DNA from: Chara braunii
Taxonomy: Eukaryota > Streptophyta > Charophyceae > Charales > Characeae
Assembly (NCBI GenBank): GCA_003427395.1
Contig: BFEA01000012.1
Span: 3,786,253-3,807,821 of the forward strand
Direction: 5' to 3'
Length of the DNA stretch: 21,569 nucleotides
Part shown: one piece after another, positions 11,603 to 19,102 of the stretch
How the letters are laid out: every line of letters starts with the position of its first letter
How positions within the stretch are numbered: the first letter of the stretch is position 1
Made by a program: the position numbers and the translations under genes
The notes under the pieces: model-generated
Seen by the model: the letters and a program-made list of their open reading frames with translations, nothing else
Database searches by the model: none
What the model was told of the DNA's origin: nothing

Positions 11603-11956
11603 CGTAGCAAACAGCAAATGAGCACTTCACACAGCCGGGAGATCGACAAGACAAGCATCGTACCATCATCCGTCATAATTCATGTTTCAGATGCATCCGA
11701 ACTGTTGAATCAATAGAGTCGTTTTACTCTCTTATATGTACATTGGTTTGGGGTACGGTTCAATCTGCAAATGATTCTAGAAGTTTTTTCCTGGAAATTG
11801 AGGCCCTGTCCAATCATCCAATTTCGTTTTGTTCAGTAGCGCTAGCTTAATTCAAATTTCGTTAGTTTCTAGTACCAATCGGCGCCGCCTTTCGGGGTTT
11901 CCTTCCTTCGCAACATTCAATATTTTCATTGTATTGCCTAATACATAGGAACCAAT
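11601..11956. repeat. ~350-bp dispersed direct repeat, copy 1
   Basis: It begins TCCGTAGCAAACAGCAAATG directly after the GA tract and ends near ATACATAGGAACCAATT. It aligns along its length with 12,220-12,553. Highly conserved blocks include ATTGAGGCCCTGTCCAAT, TAGCGCTAGCTTAATTCAAA and CGGCGCCGCCTTTCGGGG. Copy 1 carries an extra block of about 20 bases near 11,680-11,700 holding an imperfect palindrome (TTCAGATGCATCCGAA, 11,686-11,701) that copy 2 lacks at the same place. Confidence 0.85.
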
Positions 11957-12130
11957 TAAGAAAGAGAGAGAGTGTGTACAAATGACTGTACTGAATTTTC
12001 TTCCATGTCGATACATCGCACAGGAGACACAAGGTCGAAGAACACGCGAATACCAGAAACCCCGATTTTAAAAGCATTGTGGATAATACGAAGAGAATCA
12101 AGGTATGCGACAGGTGAGGGCAAGCCAAGT

Positions 12131-12144
12131 TCGGATGCATCCGA
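12131..12144. repeat. palindrome TCGGATGCATCCGA
   Basis: A perfect 14-bp palindrome just before the second GA tract, in non-coding DNA. It is identical in its core to the copy at 15,185-15,200 inside the minus-strand gene. Confidence 0.9.
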
Positions 12145-12150
12145 GATGAC

Positions 12151-12152
<2 letters not shown>

Positions 12153-12219
<67 letters not shown>
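12153..12219. repeat. (GA)n microsatellite, second tract
   Basis: A perfect GA run of about 67 bases. Like the first tract, it directly precedes a copy of the ~340-bp repeat. Confidence 0.97.
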
Positions 12220-12221
<2 letters not shown>

Positions 12222-12553
12222 CATAGCAAACAACAAATAAGCACTCCACACAACTGAGAAATCGATAAGACAAGCATTGTACCATCATCCACCATATGTC
12301 GAATCAATAGAGCCGCTTTAGTCTCTTATGCCTGTGTTGGTTCAGGGCACGGTTCAATCTACAGTTCATTATCGAAATGTTTTCTCGAAAATTGAGGCCC
12401 TGTCCAATTATCCAATTTTTTTTTCACTAGCGCTAGCTTAATTCAAATTTCGTCACTTTCTAGTACCCATCGGCGCCGCCTTTCGGGGTTTCCTTCCCTC
12501 GCTACATTCAATTTTCTCATTGTATTGTCTAATGCATAGGAACCGATTGTTTG
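12220..12553. repeat. ~340-bp dispersed direct repeat, copy 2
   Basis: It starts TCCATAGCAAACAACAAAT and follows copy 1 (11,601-11,956) to about CATAGGAACCGATTG, with scattered substitutions and a missing palindrome block. The unit GA tract plus repeat appears to have been duplicated together. Confidence 0.85.
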
Positions 12554-12595
12554 AAGGTTCATTAATGCATAGGAACCGATTGTTTGAAGGTTCAT
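12530..12595. repeat. 33-bp tandem duplication
   Basis: Two identical adjacent units, each beginning TAATGCATAGGAACCGATTG (12,530-12,562 and 12,563-12,595). It lies at the end of the second ~340-bp repeat and includes part of it. Confidence 0.9.
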
Positions 12596-13168
12596 GAAGA
12601 CGGGGAGCCTTGACAACATTTAATGTTGGAAGCAGAAAGCACTGAGCACGGAGGACCAGACCGGCAACCAAATGTAGAAAGAGGCCCGTGCGTTTTTTTT
12701 GCGCTCTGTTTTGCCTCACAATCTTCAAAGTGGAAATGTATAGACGAGTCGAGACAACGGGGGATAGGTGGGATAAAACCATAAAAGATAAAATTAGTAG
12801 GAGTTCGGATGCATTCGAGGATGGTGACAAAACATCACAATGATCACACCACACAAGACATGAAATGACGAAAGCAAGAGAGACAATTATGAAATAGCCG
12901 CCCCAACAATGGGGAATCGTCGGGGATGTTGGTGATAATTGAGAGTCAATTTAGAAGCACAACAATGTGGAGCACAAGCGCGCTGGGGACGTGACAATTC
13001 CACCCGGAGATATCCTGGCAGCGTCAGCCAGTTTACCTCTGAACCAATGCGAGAATACCTACCAGACTCTCGTGAAAAACCAAAAGGAGAAATCAGCGTC
13101 TGCAAAAGACCGAAATGTTCTTCTACACCAACCCTTCTACACTACGTGAACAACAAATAGCTAGACAC
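12596..13168. other. no supported gene; one imperfect palindrome
   Basis: The only notable element is TTCGGATGCATTCGAG at 12,804-12,819, a one-mismatch version of the dispersed palindrome. Open frames near 12,887-13,160 lack recognisable motifs. Confidence 0.45.
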
Positions 13169-13815
13169 TCACCTACCAACACTGCAAATCGCCAAAGCTA
13201 GTCTAGTTCTGATAGACGAGACGTGTCTATGGGAGAAACAAAAAAGTGGACGTAAACCTCTCGCTAAACAGGAAGCGAACATCAACAGGAATAGCCCACA
13301 ACGAGCCCCGTCTTGCTGCTGAGGGACACCTTTCACGCGGACCTCGAGTGTGAAGTGGTCGAAAGTGTGACCATCACCGGCGACAATTGCCACCGTGTTA
13401 AAAAAATCAACAGTTTTATCGAAAGTGTCACTAATGAACACGAGAAAAAATCGAAGGTTTCCAAAACACATCTAGACAAGTCAATGGCCAAAAGGCTCCA
13501 GTGTGCCTCGTCCTTGTGCACTGGTGCCAAGACGAGGTTTTGAGATAGGAGGTCGACATCTTTAGCCCATCTGCTGACACTTGTCGGACCTTGCAGCAGC
13601 AATGTAGAGGCGAAGAAAGAGTTGAAGGTGTACATCTTTATGGCATGGGCAGTCCGACCGCAGTCGTCCAGTATCATCGCCATGTAGAAATTGACAACCT
13701 CATTGTTTAGCGCCCCGTATTCATCCACGAGTGTGGCGATGTCCTTGACTGAGACCTGTAAATTGTGTGACGGCAAACGCACAGCGATGAAAGTGAGCGG
13801 CAATCGATAACGCAT
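13169..13815 (-). pseudogene. Ulp1-like (C48 family) cysteine protease, split by a frameshift
   Basis: Ulp1-type peptidases cleave SUMO or related proteins; plant mobile elements often carry such domains. The first frame (13,815 down to about 13,450) has NNEVVNFYMAMI, matching the 'D/NEVINFYM' helix, then the histidine block VLAPVHKDEAHWSLLAIDL, with catalytic His at 13,501-13,503. ETFDFF follows, with the likely Asp at 13,450-13,452. The coding then moves to another frame, which supplies VPQQQDGARCGLFLLMFA, holding the oxyanion Gln (near 13,321) and the nucleophile Cys at 13,298-13,300. All four active-site positions are therefore present, but one frameshift near 13,420-13,450 separates His/Asp from Gln/Cys. 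The ATG at 13,815 is not certain to be the true start. An exon with a TTTACAG acceptor could begin near VSVKDIATLVDEYG. It lies 185 bases beyond the stop of the upstream exon on the same strand, so it may be a separate gene or a further exon. Confidence 0.75.
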
Positions 13816-14000
13816 AACGTCTTCAAAGACTGCTCTTCCATCTCGAGGAAACCAGGTTCAACACAAAGCAAGCACAAAGGACAGAGGACTATGAGAAAAT
13901 GTCGCCCTAGTGACCAAAGTCCGACAAACTGCCACTCTGCGGCCCAAAACTTTTACGCATAACGACACCCCTACTTTTTGGACTTTCTATACACAGTTGA

Positions 14001-14275
14001 TTATGAACTAGCACTGTCCTTCTTTATATCCTTGCAAGCTTCGAGAAGGATTTCCTTGCAGTCCTTCTCGGTAACACCAATTGCCTCTGCAACGAGTTTC
14101 GCGCGTGGACCTATTATGGGCACAACCACCCGTTCGGGAGGCCCCCGAGGCTTCTTATCCCCATAAAGGGAATCAGTGACATCGCCACGTCTAGTGCCTC
14201 CCGCAACCAGGACTGACAACTTCATGGGCGCAGAAGGCTCCTGCAACATGTGCGTTTCTCCACGAGTGCATCAAC
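14001..14275 (-). pseudogene. terminal exon of the large minus-strand gene, function unknown
   Basis: The exon follows an acceptor TTTCTTGTACAG and ends in TAA at 14,001-14,003. The clearest frame includes GDKKPRGPPERVVVPIIG, then GPRAKLVAEAIGVTEKDC and CKEILLEACKDIKKD. This is an amphipathic, charged C-terminus that I do not recognise. If joined in phase to the donor at 14,521, a TGA appears two codons into the exon, so either that stop is another lesion or the splice phase has been damaged. Confidence 0.5.
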
Positions 14276-14520
14276 CTGTACAAGAAATAGCACATCATGT
14301 TCGACTACAATAAGCATCGGTTAAGATATCCACCGATAACGTTCAGTTGGCGGCTGACAACACAACTTCGCAAGAGTAACGAAGCAAACAGCACCTCACG
14401 AACCCCACCGGTAACGTTCAGTTGGCGGTTGTCTATACAACTTCCCGAAAGCAACGAAGTAAACAACACCTCACGAACGGGTTGACGAGCGGGAAGCAAG
14501 CAAAGAAATTCAGTGCTTAC
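14276..14520 (-). other. candidate spliceosomal intron with internal duplication
   Basis: On the minus strand the donor GTAAGC follows AAGCCTG, and the acceptor is TTTCTTGTACAG. The 245-bp span contains two adjacent 75-bp copies (14,331-14,405 and 14,406-14,480), each including GTTCAGTTGGCGG and CACCTCACGAAC. Consensus splice signals and coding on both sides support an intron. Confidence 0.6.
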
Positions 14521-15025
14521 CAGGCTTAGCTTCCACGTCACCAGAGTCCACCGATGGTAGTCCCAACACGATTGGCGAACGTCTGCGCGTCGACGCCGCA
14601 ACGACGTGCTCCAAACCACCCGGGAAACGTGATAGGTTTGAGATGTTGGTGTCGATGATCGGAGACGGCATAACTTCTTCCCGATGATGCAAATCCTCTA
14701 TGCCCGCGACAGACAATTTTATTCCGCTCTTCTCCGGACTTAGCGAGTCGAGGTCTACAACGTTAACATGTTGTGATTTCTTCCCAGTGTCGTATTGTGT
14801 CGGGCTCAAGGTCCCATCGATGTCCAATAGCACTTCTTCCCCTTCGAACTTATTGTCCTCGTGCGCAGTGTCTTTGTCGTCCTCACTTAAATACAACAAA
14901 CCATCTTTAACAGCGTCGGAGGCCTTCTTCAGAATATTCTCTCCTATAGCCACATCGTGAAGGCCAGAGTACAAGGGGTCCTCGTAACCCGACACGACTC
15001 GTTGGTCCAACCCGACGGGCCGCAT
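14521..15025 (-). pseudogene. C-terminal acidic region of the large gene, after a frameshift
   Basis: This frame takes over from the one ending at 14,944. The join is near 15,010-15,025, where both frames read the same 'DMRxGxS/D' neighbourhood. It encodes GENILKKASDAVKDGLLYL, an acidic stretch, VLLDIDGTLSPTQYDTGKK and an SLSPEKSGIKLS segment, ending at the donor after EAKPG. The LDIDGTLSP string resembles the start of HAD phosphatases (DxDGT), but no other HAD motif follows. I treat the region as a low-complexity linker. Confidence 0.5.
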
Positions 15026-15068
15026 CTCATATCCTGAGTAGTGGGGGGCATGCTCACGTCGCTGGGCT

Positions 15069-15082
15069 TCGGATCAATCCGA
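15069..15082. repeat. palindrome TCGGATCAATCCGA
   Basis: Perfect arms TCGGAT/ATCCGA around CA, encoding RID-P on the minus strand. About 16 bases upstream and 10 downstream also match the copy at 15,255, so these two arose by duplication of a ~45-bp segment. Confidence 0.9.
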
Positions 15083-15184
15083 GCCCCAGCGGAATGCAGT
15101 GGCGAGTACCCGTTCGCTTTGTCGAAAGTCGTGACATGTCCACAACCCTTGACACCGTGCAGTTCGAGCCCATCGTCTGTCTGC

Positions 15185-15200
15185 TTCGGATGCATCCGAA
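15185..15200. repeat. palindrome TTCGGATGCATCCGAA
   Basis: A perfect 16-bp palindrome encoding RMHP on the minus strand. It is followed on the plus strand by TTACGACGG, similar to TTTCGCCGG after the 15,539 copy. Confidence 0.92.
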
Positions 15201-15254
15201 TTACGACGGTCTCCAAAGCACCATCATCGATCGACATGCTCACGTCGCCCAGGT

Positions 15255-15268
15255 TCGGATTCATCCGA
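15255..15268. repeat. palindrome TCGGATTCATCCGA
   Basis: Arms TCGGAT/ATCCGA around TC, encoding RMNP on the minus strand. Flanks are shared with the 15,069 copy. Confidence 0.9.
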
Positions 15269-15538
15269 GTCCCGACGGAGTCTAATGGCACGGACGTGTC
15301 CGCTTTCACCGCAGAAACTGCCAACGAAGCGCATACTGTAACAGGGCATTCCTCTCCGAGTGTGCGGGACTCGAGAATGGAAGTGGGCGCTAACTGACCC
15401 TCAAGGGACTCCATGGCATTGTCTTGAACACCGACTTCAAAACACGAACGGTCTTCCTGCAACTCCTTGGGGACTTCCACACACAACATCTCGGCATCCT
15501 TACACCGATCGGTCGTCGTAGTTGTCACGTGCTCCTGG

Positions 15539-15554
15539 TTCGGATGAATCCGAA
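15539..15554. repeat. palindrome TTCGGATGAATCCGAA
   Basis: Seven-base arms around GA, encoding RIHPN on the minus strand. Confidence 0.92.
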
Positions 15555-15639
15555 TTTCGCCGGCAGGGTGTTCGGAAACCCGACCCGTCCATTCGAGTTT
15601 CGTAGACCGGTGTGCTGTCCTGACGGTATTGGCATCCAT

Positions 15640-15657
15640 GTTCGGATTAATCCGAAC
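15640..15657. repeat. 18-bp perfect palindrome GTTCGGATTAATCCGAAC
   Basis: The longest perfect member of the family. It encodes VRINPN on the minus strand. Confidence 0.93.
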
Positions 15658-15774
15658 TTCCTGATGCGGCGGAACGGAAAATGGTTCTTGGTTGTCGCAG
15701 TTGGACCCGAGGTATGTTGTCGTCTCGCTTCCCACAAGGCACTTAGTTCCAGACAACGACGTCGTTTCCGTGGT

Positions 15775-15788
15775 TCGGAATGATCCGA
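15775..15788. repeat. variant palindrome TCGGA-N4-TCCGA in a different phase
   Basis: TCGGAATGATCCGA has five-base arms. On the minus strand it reads LGSFR, so unlike the five neighbours it does not encode the R-x-x-P motif. Confidence 0.75.
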
Positions 15789-16392
15789 GACAATCCACAA
15801 TTTGCGTTTGGACCTGAGCAGGGCAAGTGCCATCTGTCGCAACAACTGTCCCGACAACCAAAGCGATAATATGTGTCGCACTGGCGGAGCTAATTACAAA
15901 GTCCTGTTCGCCAGGCCACGGAATCCACCCAGGCCTAAAGTCATTTCCCGTCTCCATTGAGGTGCTGCGTGTTACCGCCAATGTCGCACCGTCCTCATCC
16001 CCGTCGACGTTGGACCTCTGCCCATCTCCGCTATGATGCCTTTTCTTCTCTCCGCTGTGAGGCTTTTTCTTCTCTCCGCTGCCCTTTTTCCCCTCTCCGC
16101 CACCTTCGTGCTCTGGAGACCGCCGTTTCGCCGAGCGTTGTTCACTCCCCCCCCCCGATCCGTGTTGACCGCCACCATGACCATCCCCTTCGTCGTCCTT
16201 TCCGTGAGACTTGCGCTTCACAACTCTAGCCGTCGGCGTAATCGCAGACAACTCCCAACATGCGTGACATTGTTTCAATGACGGGCTCGACGGAAGGCTG
16301 TAGAACGCAGAGGATACTTCCAACCATTTATTTGACTGCAATAATTCGAACAACGTGTCCGCGTATGCCCGCAGAGCAGGGTCCTCCTTGTG

Positions 16393-18352
16393 TCATCGAT
16401 TGGCCTCACCCAATTTCTCCAATACCGCCTCGTAGGCTTGAGACTTGAAAATAGCAAGGTCCCAACGATCGTCATATTCCCACCCTCCAGTTATGTCCCT
16501 CACAGCCACTGCCCATTCACCGTCAAGAAGGACTGGCTGGAAATGGTCAGGGTGCTACACGATATCATGGCCCCAATCTTCGACTTTGGAAAAGGTGTAT
16601 TTGTCGCCCATGTGGTAGGACCGTGCAGTATTCAACAAATGTGGATGGTCAGGAGGAGCTGGTTGGCCGGGTTGTAGGCGTTCATGGTGCAGTGTGAGAC
16701 GTAGTGACTCCACCGACGAACTCCTCAGACGGGATAACCCACCCCTCTTGACACGCGCTGAGGAGGACATGGGTGTGGGACCGCCTGAGGTGGGTGTAGC
16801 GAGCAGTGTCCCCGGTTTGCATACTGAGGGCGACTCAAAAATGACTTGGGCGTTGAAGATGGCTAATTGGCCGTCGAAGTCGAAGAGGTCGTCCTCAGCG
16901 CTCTCCTCCTGCTCAGTGTCGATATTGAAGTCATCCTCCTCGCCAAATGCCAGCCTGTACTTGTCCAAAGTGAAGTCAGCCGGATCGTCCAAACCTTCAT
17001 TGAAGATGACGTATTCCAACCTCTTCATGAAGTCCACTGCGCAGGTCCGACTCGCCCCGTGGTGGCCCTGGAGGACTGCAATGGCGACTTCCTTTCGCAT
17101 CACGTAGTCCACGTCTACTCTCCACTTCGGTTGATGGCTGAAAAGAAAGGAGTAGAGTTGGCGCCTTTTCTTCGGAGTCTACTTGAAGAACATGTCCTTA
17201 TTCGGGTTATATACGGGCTCGACGGTAACATGGTTGAAATCGCACTCGTAAGCCCCAGACTGGACTTCATGGGCAACAAACTGCATGGTGTATTCAAGTT
17301 GCGTTGAGTTCCCCTCCACCGCTAAGACACGCCTTCCGCTGTGAAGCAGATTCCACACCACCTGCGCGTGCAGCTTGCCAAGAAACAACACGGCATCCAC
17401 CACACCACAAAAGAAAAGAAGTTGACTGCATAACTGATTAGGATTGCTCTCGCAGTCCTTGTACACAGTCCCCCCCTGACTGAGGTTTCCAATGTCTGCG
17501 AAATTCAAAGACTTGAAAGGGTTCTCCACAACATCCGTAGGTGTCACTTTCTGTTTCCTCCGGAGAGCGGCAGTATCGTCTTCGGCAACAGCTCCCTCGT
17601 ACACTGGGTGAGTCAGTAGCTGCGGATCCTCGCCTTTGAAAAGGATGTGCATTACATCCGGCTTCTCCCACACGCTGTTACTGAACTGATGGGTCTTCTT
17701 CGTTGGCATCTTGCACACTTACTTCCCCGTGTAGCATCGGGTGGCCCTAAGCGCAGACAAAGATGTCATGAAGGAAAGGTTCCACAGGCAGGGAACGAAT
17801 ACCACCAATGTCCAGTAGTCCCAACTGCCATTTCGTCAAAATGGACATCTTTTATTTTTTAACAAAATTGAAATTGAGTTTTTTGGCCGAAAACTCGTCA
17901 AAATTTGTTGTTCCTGAGGGTCCGACGTTTGTAAGATGCTGGACCCCCTGGCTGTACATGGACCCAGCTTGAGACTAGGTACCTCCAGGCAGTCCTGCCT
18001 GGAGGTGCCTGGTCTCAAGCTTGGTCCATGTACAGCCAGGGGGTCCAGCGTTTTACAAACGGCGAACCCTCAGGAACAACTAATTTTGACGAGTTTTCGA
18101 CCAAAAAACTCAGTTTCAATTTCGTTCAAAAAAAAAAAAAAGTCAATTGTGACGAAATGGTCGTTTTTTGATAAACGAAGCCCAGGAACTCAGAGACGCG
18201 AATGCCCCCAAATCCCAGCGCGCCCGATCCACAGTTCCGCACAAGTCGAGCACGCAAGTGTGGGAGCGTAACTGATTCGTCAGTTTCCTTAGCGCGCCCT
18301 TATCATCCAAGGCATTCAATGGGTCGACGACAAACGTGGCTAGCGTCGTCAC
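16393..18352 (-). pseudogene. DNA methyltransferase-like region (beta-class order), broken by stops, shifts and a foldback insertion
   Basis: Beta-class amino-methyltransferases (DNA N6-adenine or N4-cytosine) have the catalytic DPPY/SPPY motif before the SAM-binding FxGxG motif. Here SHTCVLDLCGTVDRARW (about 18,262-18,215) sits where motif IV would be, though without a DPPY. After the foldback comes WQLGLLDIGGI, then AVLFLGKLHAQVVWNL (about 17,391-17,344) and GRRVLAVEGNSTQLEYTMQF (about 17,334-17,275). The last resembles the motif I to II stretch of that class ('FAGSGTT...GRRAIGIE'), but the glycine pattern is lost. The family call rests on this resemblance and on the ParB-like region upstream. 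Frames 17,718-17,182, 17,178-16,558 and 16,554-16,396 are all in one phase, separated by TAG (17,179-17,181), TAG (16,555-16,557) and TGA (16,393-16,395). Another TAG lies at 17,747-17,749, with a shift near 17,695. A functional copy must exist elsewhere. Confidence 0.45.
17828..18160. mobile_element. 333-bp near-perfect foldback (MITE-like) element
   Basis: Two arms of about 165 bases (17,828-17,992 and 17,995-18,160) are reverse complements with few mismatches and a two-base centre (17,993-17,994). The outer ends read CCATTTCGTCA on each strand. The inner stem contains CTGGACCCCCTGGCTGTACA and CCTCCAGGCAG. The right arm has a 14-base A run. There is no coding capacity and no transposase. 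I could not find a convincing target-site duplication: flanks are CCCAACTG on the left and TCGTTTTT on the right. It separates two parts of the methyltransferase-like coding region, so it either entered the gene or lies in an intron of it. Confidence 0.85.
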
Positions 18353-18688
18353 GACTCACGACGATTGTCTTCCTCCACAAAATGTTGATGCATTTATCAA
18401 TGCCTCGAGGACCTGTTTTGCTCTGCGCTCGCTCTCCAGTGATCACCGATAGGAAATGTTGGTCGTTCATGAGGGTCACAGTCTTCTTGACATTGATGTC
18501 ATGGGAGCACCCTAGATACTGAGGGTACTTGTTGACGTAGGTGGTGTCATTGAAAAACTTTCTGCTCTCGTTCCGAAGCTTGTCGTCAAGACCTTTGTCC
18601 GTGGACTCTTCAAACAATTTTTGAAGAACGAGGATTTGACATTCCACTCCTCCTTACCCATTTCCTCGTACTCGAACTCCACGCAGTG
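18303..18688 (-). pseudogene. linker between ParB-like and methyltransferase-like regions
   Basis: Coding continues from the preceding segment through an in-frame TGA (18,689-18,691), reading HCVEFEYEEMGKEEWN. It then shifts frame near 18,645 to QILVLQKLFEESTDKGLDDK and LGCSHDINVKKTVTLMND. A further shift near 18,350 leads into TLATFVVDPLNALDDKG. The protein is of normal composition and I do not recognise a separate domain. Confidence 0.5.
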
Positions 18689-19102
18689 TCACAGCCTGAG
18701 CATAATCCGATCGATTTTTATTATGTCGACCATCTCCTTGACATTGAACTTCCCCTGCTCGACCAACTTCTTGCTACTCGTTTGAACCCACAGGACGGTA
18801 AGGTTCAAGACGCCCTGCAACAACCTTCTCTTCTCGTCGTCCGTCAAGTCTGCCAATTCCTTCCAGCAGTGGACATCAGGCTCAGGAACTTGGACGTAGT
18901 AAGTTTTCTCCTCCGCACCTTTCTTTGGCTTGCCCTTGCCCTTCTTCAACGATGGGTCGTCCACCTTAACGTACCAGACGTGTTTTTTCAGTCCCTGGTT
19001 GTCAGTCACAGTCGATAGTCCTGGCTTGGCCACCTCCGCATGGGTCGGTGACTTTTCAGTCCAACGCTGACCGTCGAAAGCCATAAGTTTTCCTTTCGAC
19101 CA
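18689..19102 (-). pseudogene. linker of the large gene following a nonsense codon
   Basis: It is in the same frame as the ParB-like segment, separated only by TAA (19,103-19,105). The readthrough sequence WSKGKLMAFDGQRWTEKS is coding-like. It includes a Lys-rich stretch (SLKKGKGKPKKGAEEK) and ends KIDRIMLRL before TGA at 18,689-18,691. The ATG at 19,084 is probably internal rather than a start. Confidence 0.55.

Larger units (their letters stand above)
14944..16392 (-). pseudogene. disordered region with basic tracts and repeated R-[IM]-x-P-[NK] peptide
   Basis: It is in frame with the methyltransferase-like region upstream, but separated from it by TGA at 16,393-16,395. The start has structured helical sequence (ALRAYADTLFELLQSNKWLE). 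A Lys/Arg/Gly/His-rich tract follows (about 16,030-16,225: VVKRKSHGKD, SAKRRSPEHEGG, GEKKKPHSGEKKRHH) that could act in nuclear import or nucleic-acid binding. The rest is low in structure and holds five related motifs: VRINPN, IRIHPN, TRMNPN, IRMHPK and ARIDPK. Two are followed by (L/P)xDVSM. Each motif is encoded exactly at a TCGGAT-NN-ATCCGA palindrome. No catalytic domain is visible. The frame ends by shift near 15,020. Confidence 0.6.

Noticed and set aside
11317-11676. Long open frames of alternating Arg-Glu or Ser-Leu across the GA tracts
   Set aside because: They are translations of (GA)n and of the N gap, not genes.
11755-11766. GGTTCAATCT as a B box of a tRNA or SINE (also near 12,350)
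   Set aside because: No matching A box at the right distance and no cloverleaf could be folded; it is simply part of the ~340-bp repeat.
14834-14860. HAD-type phosphatase start (LDIDGTLSP) in the acidic C-terminal region
   Set aside because: Only the DxDGT string is present, and the later HAD motifs are not found in the remaining residues.
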